From Streptomyces sp. NBC_00344 (lineage in GTDB: Bacteria > Actinomycetota > Actinomycetes > Streptomycetales > Streptomycetaceae): a stretch of 64,000 bases of DNA. The position numbers and the translations under genes are program-made. The notes under the pieces were generated by a model. That model was not told the DNA's origin, did no database searches, and saw only the letters and a program-made list of their open reading frames with translations. The stretch spans positions 806,001 through 870,000 of the forward strand of contig NZ_CP107996.1 of the NCBI RefSeq assembly GCF_036088315.1, read 5' to 3'. Within the stretch, counting starts at the first letter, position 1. The number at the start of each line of letters is the position of its first letter. Below are positions 25,991 to 34,664 of this stretch, one piece after another.

Positions 25991-26758
25991 CTAGGCGTCC
26001 TTGATCAGGGCGAACGGGGCGCCCGATGGGTCTGCCGCTCTGGCGATACGGCCCACGCCGTCCAGGTCGACGGGCACCATCTGGACGCTGCCCCCCAACT
26101 GCCGCACCTTCGCCACCGCCACGTCGACATCGTCGGTCTCGAAGTAGGGCAGCCAGTACGGCTCCGCTTGCTCCCCCGCCCCCTCGGTCCGGACGAAGCC
26201 GGCGAAATTCGCCTCCTCGCCGGCGCCGGCCGGTGCGGCCATGGTGTAGACACCGCCTTGGAACGGCGCCGAGTTGATCTCCCAGCCGAAGACCGAACGG
26301 TAGAAGGCCGCTGCCGCGGGCACATCCGTGGTGTGGAGCTCCGCCCAGCAGAACGAGCCCGGGGCGTTGATCACGTCGAGGCCCTTGTGGTCCTTCGGCT
26401 CCCAGGTCGCGAAGCGCGCACCGGCCGGGTCGGTGAACCCGGTCATGCGGCCCAGCGAGCCGACGTCGTGCGGCCCGTACGCCAGGGTCCCGCCGGCCCG
26501 CTCGACGGCCTTCACCGTGGCGTCGGCGTCCGCTGTCTGGAAGTAGATCCCCCAGGCCGACGTGGCCTGCTCGACCTGCATCACCGCGCCGGCCTTTCTG
26601 CCGTCGAGCGTGTATGTGCCGTAGCCGCCGAACTTCTCCCCCGCGGACTCGAACTCCCAGCCGAAGAGAGCCCGGTAGAAGGCGTTGGCCCTGTCCCGGT
26701 CGGGGGTGCCGAGATCGATCCAGTTCGGTGAGCCTGCAACAAACGGCGTGCTGAGCAT
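25991..26758 (-). CDS. Two-domain VOC (glyoxalase/bleomycin-resistance fold) protein
   Basis: The 255-residue protein is built of two similar VOC halves (SPNWIDLGTPDRDRANAFYRALFGWEF and GSFCWAELHTTDVPAAAAFYRSVFGWEI). Each ends in a DPAGA or DPSGAPFAL segment. I chose the ATG at 26758, with GAGGAG seven bases upstream; in-frame codons further upstream are weaker. Proteins of this fold include metal enzymes and small-molecule-binding resistance proteins. The usual metal ligands are not obvious, so function is open. Confidence 0.85.
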   Translation of the reverse strand: MLSTPFVAGSPNWIDLGTPDRDRANAFYRALFGWEFESAGEKFGGYGTYTLDGRKAGAVMQVEQATSAWGIYFQTADADATVKAVERAGGTLAYGPHDVGSLGRMTGFTDPAGARFATWEPKDHKGLDVINAPGSFCWAELHTTDVPAAAAFYRSVFGWEINSAPFQGGVYTMAAPAGAGEEANFAGFVRTEGAGEQAEPYWLPYFETDDVDVAVAKVRQLGGSVQMVPVDLDGVGRIARAADPSGAPFALIKDA

Positions 26759-26928
26759 GGCGTGCTCCTCTGTCCGGGACCCGTTCACCTGTTTCGCGAG
26801 TCTTGCACCGGGCACTGACAGCCGGGCCAGGAGCCGGTGCCGCCGTACGACCGACCGGGTAGCCGGGTGACCCCATTGGCGTAGGGATCCCGCACCGCGG
26901 GCACGACCGGGACCGGATCCGGGAACAC

Positions 26929-26959
26929 GGAGGCCCTCCCCCGGACGGGGAGGGCCTCC
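26929..26959 (-). terminator. Terminator of the aldehyde dehydrogenase gene
   Basis: A strong hairpin, with perfect 13-bp arms (26929-26941 and 26947-26959) and a 5-nt loop, lies 16 bases past the aldehyde dehydrogenase stop. It is the clearest factor-independent-type hairpin in the window. Confidence 0.88.
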
Positions 26960-26975
26960 GGGCGGTCGGACCGGG

Positions 26976-28406
26976 TCAGAGTGCGGTCATCACGTGCTTG
27001 ACACGTGTGTAGTCCTCGAACCCGTACGCGGAGAGGTCCTTGCCGTAGCCCGACAGCTTGAACCCGCCGTGCGGCATCTCCGCCGCAAGGGCCCCATGAG
27101 TGTTGATCCACACACAGCCGAAGTCCAGCCTCTTCGACATCCGCATGGCGCGGGCGTGGTCCTTGGTCCACACGGATGAGGCCAGCGCGAAGTCGACACC
27201 GTTCGCGTACTCCACCGCCTGGTCCTCCGTGGTGAAGGACTGGACGGTGATGACCGGGCCGAAGACCTCGTTCTGGATGATCTCGTCGTCCTGCCGGAGA
27301 CCGGAGACAACGGTGGGCGCGTAGAAGTACCCCTGGTCACCGACCCGGTGGCCCCCGGCCTCGATCTTCGCGTGGCCGGGGAGGCGGTCGATGAATCCGG
27401 ACACCTGGGACAACTGGCCCGCGTTGTTGAGCGGACCGTAGACCGTCCGGGGGTCCTCGGGAAGGCCGGTCACGGTCCCGGTCGCCGCCTTGACGAGCTC
27501 CGTCATGAACGCGTCGTGGACCGACTCGTGCACAAGCACCCGGGTCGCTGCCGTGCAGTCCTGTCCGGAGTTGAAGTAGCCGGCGGCAGCGATGCCTTCG
27601 GCAGCCCCGGCCAGATCCGCGTCGCCGAAGACGACGGCCGGCGCCTTGCCTCCCAGCTCCAGGTGGACCCGCTTGACGTCCTTGGCCGCCGAGGCGGCGA
27701 CCTGCATGCCGGCCCTGACCGAGCCGGTGATCGCCGCCATCGCCGGGGTGGGGTGCTCGACCATCAGACGGCCCGTCTCACGGTCACCGCAGACCACGTT
27801 GAACACCCCTGCGGGGTGGCCGAGTTCGGCAAGCACCTCACCGATGATCCCGGCCACCAGGACGGTCGAGGCGGGGGTGGTGTCGGACGGCTTGAGCACC
27901 ACGGTGTTGCCCGCCGCGAGGGCCGGGGCGAACTTCCACACCGCCATCATCAGCGGATAGTTCCACGGCGCGACCTGGGCGACGACACCCACCGGCTCAC
28001 GCCGGATGATCGACGTCAGGCCCTCCAGGTACTCGCCGGCCGAACGGCCTTCCAGCAGCCGGGCCGCGCCCGCGAAGAAACGGATCTGGTCGACGACCGG
28101 CGGGATCTCGTCGTCCGCCATCTGCGCAAGGGGCTTGCCGGTGTCCCGGGACTCGGCAGTGATCAGCTCGGCCGCCCGGTCCTCGAAGACGTCGGCGACG
28201 CGCAGCAGAACCTTCTGCCGGGCGGCGGGGGTCGCGTCGCGCCACGCGGGGAACGCGGCGGCCGCGGCCTCCATGGCGGCGTCGACGTCCGCGGCGCCCG
28301 AGAGCGCGGAGGTGTCGTACACCTCGCCCGTGCAGGGGTCGATCACATCGAGAGTGCGGCCGTCGGCCGCCTCCCTGAATTCACCGTTGATGTAGTTGCG
28401 CAGCAT
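26976..28406 (-). CDS. Aldehyde dehydrogenase (gamma-aminobutyraldehyde dehydrogenase-like)
   Basis: The 476-residue NAD(P)-dependent enzyme has the cofactor-site stretch VAPWNYPLMMAVWKFAPALAAGNTVVLKPSD, the general base Glu in LELGGKAPAVVF, the catalytic Cys in YFNSGQDCTAATR, and NEVFGPVITV near the C-terminus. The NSGQDCTA form of the active site is common in aminobutyraldehyde and betaine-aldehyde dehydrogenases, so a role in polyamine (putrescine) breakdown is plausible. I chose the ATG at 28406 (MLRNYINGEFREA), which matches the family N-terminus; GGTGGG lies just before it. An open frame extends 309 bases further upstream but does not look like protein of this family. Confidence 0.9.
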   Translation of the reverse strand: MLRNYINGEFREAADGRTLDVIDPCTGEVYDTSALSGAADVDAAMEAAAAAFPAWRDATPAARQKVLLRVADVFEDRAAELITAESRDTGKPLAQMADDEIPPVVDQIRFFAGAARLLEGRSAGEYLEGLTSIIRREPVGVVAQVAPWNYPLMMAVWKFAPALAAGNTVVLKPSDTTPASTVLVAGIIGEVLAELGHPAGVFNVVCGDRETGRLMVEHPTPAMAAITGSVRAGMQVAASAAKDVKRVHLELGGKAPAVVFGDADLAGAAEGIAAAGYFNSGQDCTAATRVLVHESVHDAFMTELVKAATGTVTGLPEDPRTVYGPLNNAGQLSQVSGFIDRLPGHAKIEAGGHRVGDQGYFYAPTVVSGLRQDDEIIQNEVFGPVITVQSFTTEDQAVEYANGVDFALASSVWTKDHARAMRMSKRLDFGCVWINTHGALAAEMPHGGFKLSGYGKDLSAYGFEDYTRVKHVMTAL

Positions 28407-28544
28407 GCCCACCAGACTCACCGAAACCCGGGTCCCCGTGACCGGACAATATGTAGCATCCGGCAGTGGCGCCCTGTACAGAGCGGCAGAGTGCGGCCGG
28501 GGCGGGCACGGCCCTGCTCCTCCGGGCCGGGATGGTGTCCGGTC

Positions 28545-28567
28545 CGGCCGCGTGCCCCGCGCGGCCG
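28545..28567 (-). terminator. Possible terminator of the mce operon
   Basis: An 8-bp perfect stem, CGGCCGCG/CGCGGCCG, with a 7-nt loop, lies 22 bases beyond the stop of the lytic transglycosylase gene, the last gene of the operon. Confidence 0.5.
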
Positions 28568-28588
28568 ACGGGCGCTGCGGCAGCAGCG

Positions 28589-29809
28589 TCAGGGAGCCGT
28601 GGAATCCGCCGACGGGGTGCCGCTCTCCCCCGGGACGGGGACGCAGTCGTCGTCCGGGACACCGGTCGGACCCGGGTCCGGTGAAGCGGAAGCCGATGCG
28701 GACGGTGCCGGGCACTCCGGCGGAGTGCTGCTGGTGCCGGGTCCAGGCGATGACGAGGCCGACGGCTGCGACGAGGGGTCCGATGTCGGGGAGTCGCTCG
28801 GTCCTGCCGAAGCGCTGCCGGACGGGGTGGGCGTGGTTCCGCCGGCGGACGCGCTCGGGGAAGCACTGGCCGAAGGACTGCGGGAAGGGGCGGGGCCGAT
28901 GACGATGCCGCCATCGCCGTGCCCGGCGTCGCCGTGCCCACTGTCGCGGGACGCGTCGTCCGGCTTGGCTGCCGGGCCTCCTGCCCCCGGGCTGGTGGGC
29001 AGCACCCCCTCACCGTCCGGGACTTCATGCGTTCCGTGCCGGTAGAAGGCGAGCCAGGAGAGCACCAGCCGCAGGTAGGCATCGGAATGGTTGTAGCTCA
29101 GGACCGCCCGGTCCAGGCCGCCCCGGGCTGCTAGATCCCTGTGGCCCGCACAGAGGTACTGTCCGGCAGCGAGCGCCGCGTCGAACACGTTGCTGGGGTC
29201 CTTGCGGCCGTCGCCGTTGCCGTCGGTCCCCCAGGTCGCCCAGGTGGACGGGATGAACTGCATGGGGCCGACCGCACGGTCGTACCTGGTGTCCCCGTCG
29301 TACGCCCCGCCGTCCGTGTCGGAGATGCGGGCGAAGCCCGCGCCGTCGAGGACCGGCCCGAGAATCGGCGAGAGAGTCGTGCCGTGCGCGTCGACCGCGC
29401 CACCGCGCGCCTGACCCGATTCGACCTTGCCGATCGCGGCGAGCACTTCCCACGGCAGGTGGCAGTCGCGGTCGCTGCGCCGCAGCTCCGCCTCCGCGTG
29501 CCGGTACGCGGCGAGCACGGTGGCAGGGATACCCGACTCCGCCCAGACGGGTCCGCTGCCGGCGGTGTCGGCGGGGGTGTGCGGTGCGGGCGGGGTGGCG
29601 AGGGGCGGGATCTCGGTGTGGTACGAGTCGTCGGTGGGTCCTTCGGCCTGCGCGGTGGTCCCGTCCGGCGACCGCATCCGCCCTTCGGCAGAAGCCCGGT
29701 GCTCGTGCCCGGCGAGCCCGGGCGCCTGGGAGGCGGTGAGCGCTGTCATCGCCGCGGCCGCCACCGCGCTGCCTGCCAGGCCTCGTCGTATCCGTCCCGC
29801 ATATCTCAT
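28589..29809 (-). CDS. Secreted lytic murein transglycosylase with Ser/Pro-rich tail
   Basis: Cleaves peptidoglycan glycan strands outside the cell. The 406 residues comprise a signal peptide (RRGLAGSAVAAAAMTALTASQAPGLAG), a spacer, a transglycosylase domain of the MltB/GH103-like kind (CHLPWEVLAAIGKVESGQARGG with the catalytic Glu, then YDRAVGPMQFIPSTWATWG and VFDAALAAGQYLCAG), and a C-terminal low-complexity Ser/Pro/Ala region of about 100 residues. The ATG follows GGAG at eight bases. It is 15 bases downstream of a Mce-associated gene, so it looks like the last member of the operon. It may open the wall for the Mce complex, which is my inference. Confidence 0.85.
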   Translation of the reverse strand: MRYAGRIRRGLAGSAVAAAAMTALTASQAPGLAGHEHRASAEGRMRSPDGTTAQAEGPTDDSYHTEIPPLATPPAPHTPADTAGSGPVWAESGIPATVLAAYRHAEAELRRSDRDCHLPWEVLAAIGKVESGQARGGAVDAHGTTLSPILGPVLDGAGFARISDTDGGAYDGDTRYDRAVGPMQFIPSTWATWGTDGNGDGRKDPSNVFDAALAAGQYLCAGHRDLAARGGLDRAVLSYNHSDAYLRLVLSWLAFYRHGTHEVPDGEGVLPTSPGAGGPAAKPDDASRDSGHGDAGHGDGGIVIGPAPSRSPSASASPSASAGGTTPTPSGSASAGPSDSPTSDPSSQPSASSSPGPGTSSTPPECPAPSASASASPDPGPTGVPDDDCVPVPGESGTPSADSTAP

Positions 29810-29824
29810 GAGCCACGCTCCTGG

Positions 29825-30607
29825 TCAGGCGAAGGTGTCGATGTTCGCGATCTTCCAGCTGCCGCCGGTCCGGACCGCGTCCACGGCGAACATCGCTCCC
29901 GCGTAAGCCGTCCGGTCGTCCTTGGCGGCGGTCCGGGTGTTGCTCTGGTCCGCGAAGACGAGCACTCTCGCCCGGTTGCCGTCGATGAGCTGCACGCCGC
30001 TCTCGGTGACCGTGGTGGTCAGGACGAGCTTCTGCTCGGCCGCCTGGGCTCGTACGTCCTTGAGCATGTCCCGGTGCTGTCGTACGGCCTTGCCGGTCAG
30101 GAGCGACTTCGCCGCCTTGTCGGCCTTGGCCGTGTCGGCGTAGTCGTAGGAGAACAGGGCATTGACGGCCTGCGTGACCTGGCCCTTGACCTCTGTCGTG
30201 CGGGCGACGTCGGTCAGCGCCGTGTTGTCCGCCGACGAGTTGTCCCGCAGATCGGCCGCATGCGTGCCCGCCCAGGCCGCGAAGGCCCCGAGCAGGACGG
30301 TGAGGACACACAGCGCCGCGGGCAACCGGGCTCCCCCGATGAGCCGCACCCGGCGCCCGGCGCCGCGCGCGTCGCCTTCCGGCTCCCCGGCATCCGGTCC
30401 TGCGGTTTCCGGACGGTCCGCAAGCTGCGCACGCTCCCTGCCCTTCAGCCGTCCCTCCCCCTTCATCGGCCTGTCGGGCTCCTTCCGAGGCCGTTCCGCC
30501 CCGGGCAGATCGCCGGCCGCCTGTGCCTCGCTGCTCGGCCGCACCCGCGCGGGCGCCACTGCGGCGAGACGCCGCTGACGGTTGATCAGGTGACGGGTCG
30601 TCGACAT
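29825..30607 (-). CDS. Mce-associated membrane protein
   Basis: The 260-residue protein has a long charged N-terminal region (about 90 residues), a single membrane anchor (ALCVLTVLLGAFAAWAGTHA) and an extracytoplasmic NTF2-like domain with the family pattern (VNALFSYDYADTAKADKAAKSLLTGKAVRQH...VLVFADQSNT...GGSWKIANIDTF). Such proteins accompany Mce transporters in actinobacteria and are thought to stabilise the complex; no activity is known. The ATG has GAGGAG eight bases upstream. It is of the long type, like the protein encoded from 31776. Confidence 0.82.
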   Translation of the reverse strand: MSTTRHLINRQRRLAAVAPARVRPSSEAQAAGDLPGAERPRKEPDRPMKGEGRLKGRERAQLADRPETAGPDAGEPEGDARGAGRRVRLIGGARLPAALCVLTVLLGAFAAWAGTHAADLRDNSSADNTALTDVARTTEVKGQVTQAVNALFSYDYADTAKADKAAKSLLTGKAVRQHRDMLKDVRAQAAEQKLVLTTTVTESGVQLIDGNRARVLVFADQSNTRTAAKDDRTAYAGAMFAVDAVRTGGSWKIANIDTFA

Positions 30608-30636
30608 CTGTTCAGCTCCTCTCGGTGGTCGCGGGA

Positions 30637-31164
30637 TCAGTCGGTCGCGGGGTCGCCGGCCGGCGCCTGGCCCAGAGCGCTGAGCTTCCAGCCCGCTGAA
30701 GTCCGGGTGAGCTCACCCTGCAACCGGCTCTCCTTGGCCACGGGTTTGCCCTTGTCCGGGGTGACGGTGATCCGCAGCGCCACCATCACCGCGGCCCTGC
30801 CCGCTCGCGCGTCCAGTTCGGTCACCGCGCCGGAGAGGACCTTCGCGGTGGACACCGTCTTCGCCTGCTGAATCTGCTTCTCGAACTGCCCACGTCCGTC
30901 CGCGAGTTGTTTGTGCAGGTCCCCGGTTGTCGAGGCCTCCCAGCTGTCGAGGCCCTGCGACAGGCGCCGGTGGTCGAGGGTGTTCACGTTCTGCACCGCC
31001 TGCTCCCCGGCGGCCAGTACCGTGTCCCGTGCGACGGCGTAGGAGGCCGAACCGTCATGTGCGGCGCCGTACCAGGACCAGCCGCCCCAGCCCGCGCATC
31101 CCACCGCCAGGACGGTCATCGCGATGGCCGTCGCCGTGAGTGGGTTCTTCGGTGTCCGTACCAT
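30637..31164 (-). CDS. Mce-associated membrane protein, short type
   Basis: A protein of 175 residues with an N-terminal membrane anchor (ATAIAMTVLAVGCAGWGGWSW) and an extracytoplasmic domain ending RTSAGWKLSALGQ. It is clearly related to the short protein encoded from 32288 (shared VNTLDHRRLSQGLDSWEASTTGDLH versus LNTLDAEHADAGLAQWLDASTGALH), so short and long types alternate in the operon and seem to come from a duplicated pair. GAGGAG precedes the ATG. Confidence 0.8.
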   Translation of the reverse strand: MVRTPKNPLTATAIAMTVLAVGCAGWGGWSWYGAAHDGSASYAVARDTVLAAGEQAVQNVNTLDHRRLSQGLDSWEASTTGDLHKQLADGRGQFEKQIQQAKTVSTAKVLSGAVTELDARAGRAAVMVALRITVTPDKGKPVAKESRLQGELTRTSAGWKLSALGQAPAGDPATD

Positions 31165-31176
31165 GTTCGATCTCCT

Positions 31177-31776
31177 CTAACGGGCCGTGATGTCGGTGAT
31201 CAGCCAGCCGCCGGAACGCAGTTCGGCCGACACGGACAGCTGCGCGGGCACCGCTCCGGCCGGCTTGCCCTTGCGTTGCGCCACCTGGTCGAGGAATACG
31301 AGGAGACGCGCGTCGCGATCCGTCAACCGGGTCACAGCGGCCCGGACGACCTGGGTGGTCAGCGTCAGGTGCTGTGCCTTCGCCCGCGCTCCCACCTGTC
31401 CGAAGAGGGCCGCGTACTGCCGGGCGGCCCTCCCCGCGAGCAACTCACGCGCCGCCTGCGCGGTGACATCCGTGTCCTGGGGCGTGTAGGAGAGCACCTT
31501 TCCCAGCGCACTGCTGACGTCGCCGATCACCCGGGTCGTGGCCTCGGTGTCGGTCAGCGCGTCGTTGGACGCCGCCGGTGATGCGCTCAGCTGGTGTGCG
31601 CGGACGAGAAGGCCGGATCCGGCGAGGGTCAGCACGACGGCGCACACGAGCAGCGTGATGAGACCACGCCGGCCCGACCGGGACGCTGCGCCCGCCGCTG
31701 GAGCCGGGTCATCGCCGTGCCGCACCTCATCTGCCGTGGCGCTGTCGGTCTCCGCGGCGTCCTCGACCGTGCTCAC
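31177..31776 (-). CDS. Mce-associated membrane protein, long type
   Basis: The 199-residue protein has an acidic cytoplasmic N-terminus, one membrane span (LITLLVCAVVLTLAGSGLLV) and an NTF2-like domain (LSYTPQDTDVTAQAARELLAGRAARQYAALFGQV...LLVFLDQVAQ...GGWLITDITAR). I chose the GTG at 31776 because it overlaps the stop of the preceding gene by four bases (GTGA). A longer open frame upstream is out of keeping with the family. Pairs with the short type encoded immediately before it. Confidence 0.8.
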   Translation of the reverse strand: MSTVEDAAETDSATADEVRHGDDPAPAAGAASRSGRRGLITLLVCAVVLTLAGSGLLVRAHQLSASPAASNDALTDTEATTRVIGDVSSALGKVLSYTPQDTDVTAQAARELLAGRAARQYAALFGQVGARAKAQHLTLTTQVVRAAVTRLTDRDARLLVFLDQVAQRKGKPAGAVPAQLSVSAELRSGGWLITDITAR

Positions 31777-32288
31777 GCGCTGTCCTTTCCGACCTGCACC
31801 GCGCCGAGCGCTGCGATCTTCCAACCGTCCGCCGTCCTGGTGAGCTTCGCCTCGAAGCGCTTCCGGTCGGATGTGGGCGTACCGGTACGGGGTGTGATGT
31901 CGATCCGTACGGTGGCGATCAGCGCCGCCGTTCCCGCCCGCTCGTCGAGTGCGGTGAGGGCGGCGTCGGTCACGGTGCCACGCGCTGTCGTCCCCGCCTT
32001 CGTGAACGCGGCTCGGTCCGCTGTCCTGGTGCCGGCCAGCTTGTCGTGGAGCGCTCCGGTGGAGGCGTCCAGCCACTGAGCCAGGCCCGCGTCGGCGTGC
32101 TCGGCGTCGAGGGTGTTCAGCTGTGCGACCCGGGTGCGTCCCGCCGTCAGCGCCGCGTCCCGTGCGGTCGCGTATCGCAGTGAGTCGTCGGCGCGGGCCT
32201 GCCCGTACACCCACCCGGCGAACAGACAGAACAGCGCTGCCGCGGCAACCGCCGCCCACGCCACCGACCGGATCCGGCTGTTACTCAC
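31773..32288 (-). CDS. Mce-associated membrane protein, short type
   Basis: The 171-residue protein has an N-terminal anchor (AWAAVAAAALFCLFAGWVYG) and an extracytoplasmic domain ending ADGWKIAALGAVQVG. The GTG start lies inside the end of mceF (8-base overlap), with GCAGG before it, so its translation is probably coupled to mceF. First of the four accessory membrane proteins of the operon. Confidence 0.8.
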   Translation of the reverse strand: MSNSRIRSVAWAAVAAAALFCLFAGWVYGQARADDSLRYATARDAALTAGRTRVAQLNTLDAEHADAGLAQWLDASTGALHDKLAGTRTADRAAFTKAGTTARGTVTDAALTALDERAGTAALIATVRIDITPRTGTPTSDRKRFEAKLTRTADGWKIAALGAVQVGKDSA

Positions 32289-33540
32289 TCCTGCCTCCCA
32301 GTCCGAGCAGGCCGCTCAGGTCGGTGGGGCCGTCCGCGGGCAGCGCCGGCTGGCCGAGTACTCCCGGGAGCGTGCCGCCCGCCTCACTTCCCAGCAGCAG
32401 CGAGCCCGGTGCCGCCGCTCCGGGGACTTGGCCCCCGCCCGGCGCGTTGGCCGAGCCGCGTACCTCTTTTCCGCTGCTGGGCGGTGATGCGCAGTGGGCC
32501 GCGGTGTTGAGCTCCGCTGTGTCGCTGGTGTCGAGCCCGTTGCGGTACTTGGTACCGCCGTAACCGTCCGTACAGGGCAGCGGTTCGAAGAAGGTGACCG
32601 CCATGCCGAAGCGGGCCCCCTTGGCGGTGACCGCGGTGGATCCGGCAGCCGCCACGGCGGGCAGCTTCACCAGCAGTTCCTCGGTGCCCCGTTGTCGGGT
32701 CACCGCGACGTCGGACGTGGTGAGGAGGTTGGCGATCAGCACGCTGAGGTCCGGGTCGAGGTCCCTGAGCAACCCGCTGACCTGGGTGGCCGCCTCGGGG
32801 GCCGTGGCGATCAGTTCGCGCAGATCGGTGTCGGATTTCGTCAGCTGTCCGGCCAGGCCCTTGGCTCCGTGCGCGAAGGACGTGAAGGCGTCGCCCTCGT
32901 CCGACTGGGTGCGCAGCACCGTCTCGCTGTCGGTGATGAGCCGGGTGTCGGTGGGCAGCGCCTTGTCCGCGGAGTCGATGAAGTCACTGCTGGTGTCCAG
33001 CAGCACCTGCAGGTCTTCGCCCCGGCCGCCGAGGGCCGAGCCGAACTCGTCGACCACGGTGCGCAGAGACTCCGGGTCCACCGATGACGCGAGGTCGTCG
33101 ACGCTGGTGAGGACGTCAGTGACGGGTGCCGGAGTGGTGGTGTCGGCCGCGTCGATCCGGGATCCGTCCTCCAGATAGGGGCTGCCGTCATGCGTGGGGC
33201 GCAGATCTATGTACTGCTCCCCGACCGCGGAGAGATTGGCCACGACGGCTGTGAGGTCGGCCGGGATGACGGGAGCCGAGTTGTCGATGTGCAGTTCGGC
33301 CTCGACTCCGTCGGCGGTCAGCCTGATCGGACCCACCCGGCCCACCGACACTCCCCGGTAGGTGACGTCGGAGTGAGGAAACAGTCCTCCTGTCTGGGGC
33401 AGTTGGACACGCACGACGTAGTAGCCCCGCAGACCGATCAGATGGCCCAGATCGGCATAGCGGACACCGAGGTACGCGAGGACGACGACACCGATCAGCA
33501 GGAAGGCGATGTTCTTCAGCCGGGTGGCGCGGGTCAGCAT
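32281..33540 (-). CDS. mceF: Mce family protein F
   Basis: Sixth substrate-binding MCE subunit, 419 residues. N-terminal membrane anchor (IAFLLIGVVVLAYLGVRY), MCE domain (YYVVRVQLPQTGGLFPHSDVTYRGVSVGRVGPIRL...LSAVGEQYIDLRP), a helical stretch of repeated weak heptads (about 130-290) that would form the hydrophobic tunnel, and a Gly/Pro-rich C-terminal tail. The start overlaps the mceE stop by one base. A single Cys pair (PCTDGYG...AAHCASP) lies after the helices. Confidence 0.9.
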   Translation of the reverse strand: MLTRATRLKNIAFLLIGVVVLAYLGVRYADLGHLIGLRGYYVVRVQLPQTGGLFPHSDVTYRGVSVGRVGPIRLTADGVEAELHIDNSAPVIPADLTAVVANLSAVGEQYIDLRPTHDGSPYLEDGSRIDAADTTTPAPVTDVLTSVDDLASSVDPESLRTVVDEFGSALGGRGEDLQVLLDTSSDFIDSADKALPTDTRLITDSETVLRTQSDEGDAFTSFAHGAKGLAGQLTKSDTDLRELIATAPEAATQVSGLLRDLDPDLSVLIANLLTTSDVAVTRQRGTEELLVKLPAVAAAGSTAVTAKGARFGMAVTFFEPLPCTDGYGGTKYRNGLDTSDTAELNTAAHCASPPSSGKEVRGSANAPGGGQVPGAAAPGSLLLGSEAGGTLPGVLGQPALPADGPTDLSGLLGLGGRSE

Positions 33541-34664
33541 CAGTGGCCTCCGCTCGTGGACAGCGCGGACGGTGCGGTGATCGCGGGCAGCGGCAGCGGC
33601 GCGCTGTCCGGGGGCAGCGCGCCCGCCGGGGCCGGGTCGATCGCCGGAATGATCTGCGTGCCGGGTGCCGCCGTCGTGTCGAGGTAGACATTGAGGTAGT
33701 CGCCCTTCACCCCGCGCAGCACCTCGTCCGTGAAGGGGTAGGTGAGCAGTACCTGGAGGGAGTCGGGCAGGTCCTGCCCCGAGTCGGCGAGGGCCCTGAG
33801 CGTGGGAGACAGTGCCTTCAGGTCGGCGACCATGTCCTCCTTGCTCCGGTTGACGGTGTCGACCGCGACACCTGACAGCGTGTCGAGTGCCTTGAGCATG
33901 GTGAGCAGCGAGCCCCGCTGTTTTTCCAGCACCTTCATGCCGGGGCTGAGTCCGGTGAGTACCTTCCCGACCTCGGTTCTGCGGGTGGCGAGTGTGGCCG
34001 AGAGCCGGTTGACGCCGTCCAGGGCGGCGGTGATGTCGCTCCTGTGGTTGTCGAGGCTCGTCACCAGCGTGTTGACGCGCTGCAGCATGGAGCGGATCTT
34101 GGGCTCGCGGCCACCGAGCGTCTGGTTGAGTTCATGGCTGATGGTCTTGAGCTGGCTGATGCCGCCACCGTTGAGCAGCAGTGAGAGCGCGCCGAAGACC
34201 TCTTCGACCTCGGGGTTACGGTTGGTCCGCGTGATCGGGATGGTCTGTCCGTCGTGGAGCCGGCCGACGGCGGCGGTCTCCTTGGCGGGTGCGGAGAGCT
34301 GGATGTACTTCTCGCCGAGCAGACTGGACTGTTCGAGATGGGCGTACGCGTTCCGTGGCAGCCGCACCTTGCCGTTGACGCGCATGGTCACCCTCGCCGA
34401 CCAGTTGTCCGGGGAGAGCGAGATCTTCGTGACCCTGCCGACCGCGACGTCGTTGACCTTGACGGCGGCCTGGGGGACGAGGCTCAGTACGTCGTTGAAT
34501 TCGGCGGTGATCCGGTACGGGTGCGGACCGAGGTCGGCGCCTCCGGGCAGCGGGATGTCCTCGACGGAGAACGAGGGTGCCGAGCAGCCGCTCAGCAGCA
34601 GAGAGCATCCGGCGGCAAGCGCGACGGCCGTCATGCGGGTGCTCACGGGGACGGCGCGCCTCAT
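33540..34664 (-). CDS. mceE: Mce family lipoprotein E
   Basis: Fifth MCE subunit and the only lipoprotein of the set. The signal peptide ends in the lipobox LLSGC with lipidated C27, as in LprK/LprN-type MceE proteins of mycobacteria. The MCE domain (YRITAEFNDVLSLVPQAAVKVNDVAVGRVTKISL...LLGEKYIQLSAP) and a long helical region follow; 374 residues. I chose the ATG that overlaps the mceD stop (ATGA) rather than a much longer upstream open frame. The lipid anchor probably tethers this end of the tunnel complex. Confidence 0.9.
   Translation of the reverse strand: MRRAVPVSTRMTAVALAAGCSLLLSGCSAPSFSVEDIPLPGGADLGPHPYRITAEFNDVLSLVPQAAVKVNDVAVGRVTKISLSPDNWSARVTMRVNGKVRLPRNAYAHLEQSSLLGEKYIQLSAPAKETAAVGRLHDGQTIPITRTNRNPEVEEVFGALSLLLNGGGISQLKTISHELNQTLGGREPKIRSMLQRVNTLVTSLDNHRSDITAALDGVNRLSATLATRRTEVGKVLTGLSPGMKVLEKQRGSLLTMLKALDTLSGVAVDTVNRSKEDMVADLKALSPTLRALADSGQDLPDSLQVLLTYPFTDEVLRGVKGDYLNVYLDTTAAPGTQIIPAIDPAPAGALPPDSAPLPLPAITAPSALSTSGGH

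Noticed and set aside
23972..28406. Choline-to-betaine pathway (GMC oxidoreductase plus aldehyde dehydrogenase)
   Set aside because: The two genes are separated by a WhiB-like and a VOC gene and by a strong terminator, no choline transporter is present, and the GMC active site (His in place of the frequent Asn) does not point to choline.
31852..31865. TCGAAGCGCTTCCG, a near match to the xyloglucan operator
   Set aside because: It lies inside the coding sequence of a Mce-associated protein (encoding KRFEA), matches only 12 of 14 bases, and no promoter is nearby. Probably chance.
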